Source of the DNA: Modestobacter excelsi | Lineage (GTDB): Bacteria; Actinomycetota; Actinomycetes; Mycobacteriales; Geodermatophilaceae | Reading direction: 5' to 3' | Length of the DNA stretch: 64,000 bases | Assembly: GCF_005930495.1 (NCBI RefSeq) | Contig: NZ_SJEX01000007.1 | Location: forward strand, 1-64,000 | In this document: positions 61,956 to 64,000 of the stretch, in pieces | Numbering within the stretch: position 1 is the stretch's first letter | Layout of the letters: every line of letters begins with the position of its first letter | The notes under the pieces: model-generated | Told to the model about the DNA's origin: nothing | The model's database searches: none | Seen by the model: the letters and a program-made list of their open reading frames with translations, nothing else | Translations under genes and position numbers: made by a program

Positions 61956-63092
61956 TCAGGAGCCCCGGTGCGGGTCGGCGTCGGCGGTCTCGAAGCGCAG
62001 CACGGGCTTGATCGTGGTGCCGGCGGCGGAATCGGCGAAGGCCTGCTCGATGTCGGCGAAGTCGTAGGAGGTGACGAGCCGGTCGAAGGGGAACCGGCCC
62101 TGCCGCCAGAGCTCGATCAGCTGCGGGATGAACGTCTGCGGGACCGCGTCGCCCTCGATGATCATCTGCAGTCGCCAGCCCCGGGTCATCGACAGGCCGG
62201 TCTCGAACGCCGTCTCCTCACCGGGCGCCTGGGCGCCGACGACCCCGACGGTGCCGCGGATGGCCAGGGAGTCCGCGGCTGCCCGCAGGACCGCCGCCAC
62301 CCCGGTCGTCTCGAGGGCGAAGTCCACCCCCTGCCCGCCGGTGAGCTCCGTGATGCGCTCGGCCGCGCCGCCGTCCCGCGCGTCGACGACGTCGGTCGCC
62401 CCGAGCTCCTCCGCCAGCGCCAGGCGTTCCGGGACGACGTCCACCGCGACGATCCGGGTGCAGCCGATCGCCCGCGCGGCCAGCACGGCGGACAGCCCCA
62501 CCGCTCCCGCGCCGAACACGGCGATGCTCGACCCGGCGGGCGGGCGCAGCGAGTTCATCACGGCGCCCGCACCGGTCTGGATCCCGCAGCCGAGGGGTCC
62601 CATCAGCTCGAGCGGGACGTCCGAGCGGATCGGGACCACCGACCGGGCCTGCACGTTGGCCTGGCGGGAGAACGAGGACTGGCCGAAGAAGTGGGAGGAG
62701 ACCTGCCCGCCGTCCCGGTCCTGCAGCGCGGTGGACCCGTCGGGCCGGGTGCCCCCGAAGTTGCGCGCGTACAGGTCCGCGCAGTAGGTGCTGTCCCCCG
62801 CCAGGCACTGCCGGCACCGGCCGCAGGTGTTCACCGAGAGGACGACGTGATCACCGACCGCCACCCCGACCACCGCGTCCCCGACCGCCTCGACGATGCC
62901 GGAGCCCTCGTGCCCGAGCACGGCGGGCAGCGGCGTGGGGTAGGTCTGCTCGCGCACGACCGCGTCGGTGTGGCACACGCCGGCGCCGACCAGCCGGACC
63001 CGGACCTCGTCCGGGCGGGGTTCGTCGAGCTCGACCTGCTCGATCAGGAAGGGGCCGTCCTTCTCCCGGACGACGGCTGCTTCGGTCAGCAT
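61956..63092 (-). CDS. Zinc-dependent alcohol dehydrogenase (aryl-alcohol type)
   Basis: A 378-residue medium-chain dehydrogenase. Catalytic zinc ligands are in GVCHTD and GHEGSG; the structural zinc is bound by CGRCRQC...C (about residues 90-104). The NAD motif is GAGAVGLSA. The shape resembles benzyl alcohol dehydrogenases and the factor-independent formaldehyde/aryl types. ATG 63092 has GAGGAGAGG upstream. With the downstream aldehyde dehydrogenase it could oxidise aromatic alcohols to acids. Confidence 0.92.
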   Translation of the reverse strand: MLTEAAVVREKDGPFLIEQVELDEPRPDEVRVRLVGAGVCHTDAVVREQTYPTPLPAVLGHEGSGIVEAVGDAVVGVAVGDHVVLSVNTCGRCRQCLAGDSTYCADLYARNFGGTRPDGSTALQDRDGGQVSSHFFGQSSFSRQANVQARSVVPIRSDVPLELMGPLGCGIQTGAGAVMNSLRPPAGSSIAVFGAGAVGLSAVLAARAIGCTRIVAVDVVPERLALAEELGATDVVDARDGGAAERITELTGGQGVDFALETTGVAAVLRAAADSLAIRGTVGVVGAQAPGEETAFETGLSMTRGWRLQMIIEGDAVPQTFIPQLIELWRQGRFPFDRLVTSYDFADIEQAFADSAAGTTIKPVLRFETADADPHRGS

Positions 63093-63215
63093 CGGTGCCT
63101 CTCCTCTGCCCTCGCGGTCGGTCCCGCACCGGTGCGCCGGCGACCGTCCCTCGATCATGCCCAACGCACCCGCTCCCCACGACACGGGCGAGCGGAACCA
63201 GGACCCGACCCGGCG

Positions 63216-63245
63216 CGGTCCCGGTGGCCGGGGCCACCGGGACCG
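63216..63245 (-). terminator. Strong hairpin after the right-edge hydrolase gene
   Basis: A perfect 14-bp inverted repeat (63216-63229 and 63232-63245) with a 2-base centre lies 17 bases after the stop of the minus-strand hydrolase. No T-tract follows. It separates that gene from the alcohol dehydrogenase unit. Confidence 0.65.
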
Positions 63246-63262
63246 TCCAGCGGGGGCCGACG

Positions 63263-64000
63263 TCAGACGACGTCGGTCTCCTGTGCCTGCCGGATGAGCT
63301 CGGCGTCGTACCAGGTGAGGAGACCGGCAGCCTGCAGCCGGACGACGTCGTCGGTCACCTTCGTGACGTGGTCGCGGTGGCTGCTGTACAGCTCGCCGAG
63401 CCGCGCCGGGTCGAAGGGCACCTCGTAGCCGGCGATGTAGCAGAACGAGGCGCCGGTCGCGGTGCCGAACCAGGTGCTGGTCGGCACGTCGAGGAACGGC
63501 GAGCGCAGCCCGCCCTGCACGTTGCCGAACTGCTCGAGCACCGGCGCACCGTTCTCCACGACGATGGGGTTCGACCGCGGCGGCGCCACGCCGTCGCGGA
63601 CCCAGCGGTCGAGGTCGTGCAGCGCCGCGTCGAAGAAGATGGAGCTCGGGAACCGGCTGCGCGGACCCTCGTTGCACGCCTGCGGCGGCACGTCACGGCC
63701 TGCTGCGACGATGTCCTCCGACGACGCCGAGGAGTACAGCTCGAAGGGCGTGGCGTGCCCGGCGCCGGCCATCTCGTAGTGGCGGAACTGGTCGCCCGGG
63801 ACGTCGCTGTCGGGGCGCCGGGAGCCGATGCTGCGCAGGTGGTCCGACTGCGACATCAGCTGGATCACCGGCACGCCGATGCCGTAGAGGTCGCGCCGCG
63901 GGTCCTCTGCCGGTGGCGCGGGCTCGCACTGGTTCATCGGGTAGGCCCCGGCGAAGGCGCCGCCGGCGACGCCGAGCAGGTAACCGTCGTAGGTGGGGGC
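63263..64000 (-). CDS. Alpha/beta hydrolase domain protein (N-terminal part outside window)
   Basis: The frame is open to the right edge, so the start is beyond the window; 245 residues are visible. The first visible residues (PTYDGYLLG, then AGAYPMNQ) continue the same protein. The visible part has VIQLMSQSDHLRS, HYEMAGAGHAT with a probable catalytic His, and a C-terminal helical section with FDPARLGELYSSHRDHV. It resembles the alpha/beta-hydrolase_10 group of large uncharacterised actinobacterial hydrolases. Its role is unknown; ester cleavage in the aromatic cluster is possible. Confidence 0.8.
   Translation of the reverse strand, partial: APTYDGYLLGVAGGAFAGAYPMNQCEPAPPAEDPRRDLYGIGVPVIQLMSQSDHLRSIGSRRPDSDVPGDQFRHYEMAGAGHATPFELYSSASSEDIVAAGRDVPPQACNEGPRSRFPSSIFFDAALHDLDRWVRDGVAPPRSNPIVVENGAPVLEQFGNVQGGLRSPFLDVPTSTWFGTATGASFCYIAGYEVPFDPARLGELYSSHRDHVTKVTDDVVRLQAAGLLTWYDAELIRQAQETDVV

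Noticed and set aside
60237-63428. A 1063-codon open frame on the plus strand
   Set aside because: It is antisense to the clear aldehyde and alcohol dehydrogenase genes and has no recognisable protein content.

Overview
The window is 64 kb of very GC-rich DNA with tightly packed genes, many GTG starts, 1 to 14 bp gene overlaps, and GAF/ANTAR, SpoIIE-type and SoxR regulators. This points to a high-GC actinobacterium; the gene content would fit Geodermatophilaceae (Blastococcus, Geodermatophilus, Modestobacter), but that family is an inference. I see no rRNA, tRNA, insertion sequence, prophage or CRISPR array.

Layout. (1) 1-4049: the end of a TauD/TfdA dioxygenase and a three-gene glycine-betaine-type ABC importer. 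(2) 4138-11531: a CtpE-like P-type ATPase, then signalling genes (anti-sigma-type ATPase, stand-alone CheB, GAF-ANTAR, GAF-SpoIIE phosphatase). (3) 11696-14772: a CYP199-like P450 with a one-protein reductase and a divergent IclR regulator. (4) 15284-17532: soxR divergent from an SDR and a QueA-like gene, with a SoxR box between them. (5) 17578-22823: hemolysin III protein, a PAP2/membrane-protein operon, a two-component system and DedA; both flanking membrane units share one promoter architecture. (6) 23072-27554: MarR, GH15, SDR, small membrane protein and ZIP transporter; two promoters share a MarR-type site. (7) 27572-31794: miscellaneous enzymes.

(8) 31805 to the right edge is a large aromatic-catabolism region. 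A six-gene operon (37067 down to 31805) has a GntR regulator, 4-carboxy-4-hydroxy-2-oxoadipate aldolase (LigK), 4-oxalomesaconate tautomerase (GalD), an extradiol dioxygenase, an oxidoreductase and 4-oxalomesaconate hydratase (LigJ). Next come a Liv-type uptake ABC transporter with a flavin oxidoreductase and an esterase. Then follow two GcvT-like O-demethylases of the LigM/DesA type and a LigAB-type 4,5-dioxygenase with an isomerase and a hydrolase. A complete tetrahydrofolate recycling set (MetF, FolD, a PabB-PabC fusion, cyclodeaminase, PurU) comes next, and last an alcohol dehydrogenase, an aldehyde dehydrogenase and several hydrolases.

Working model (inference): aromatic alcohols and aldehydes are oxidised to acids or the acids are imported. 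Methoxy groups are passed to tetrahydrofolate. The methyl is oxidised through methylene-, methenyl- and formyl-THF and released as formate by PurU, and the ring goes through 4,5-cleavage to pyruvate and oxaloacetate. LigC and LigI, needed for protocatechuate, are absent here, while the tautomerase needed for the gallate or 3-O-methylgallate route is present. This resembles the syringate/vanillate system of Sphingobium SYK-6, rebuilt in an actinobacterium.
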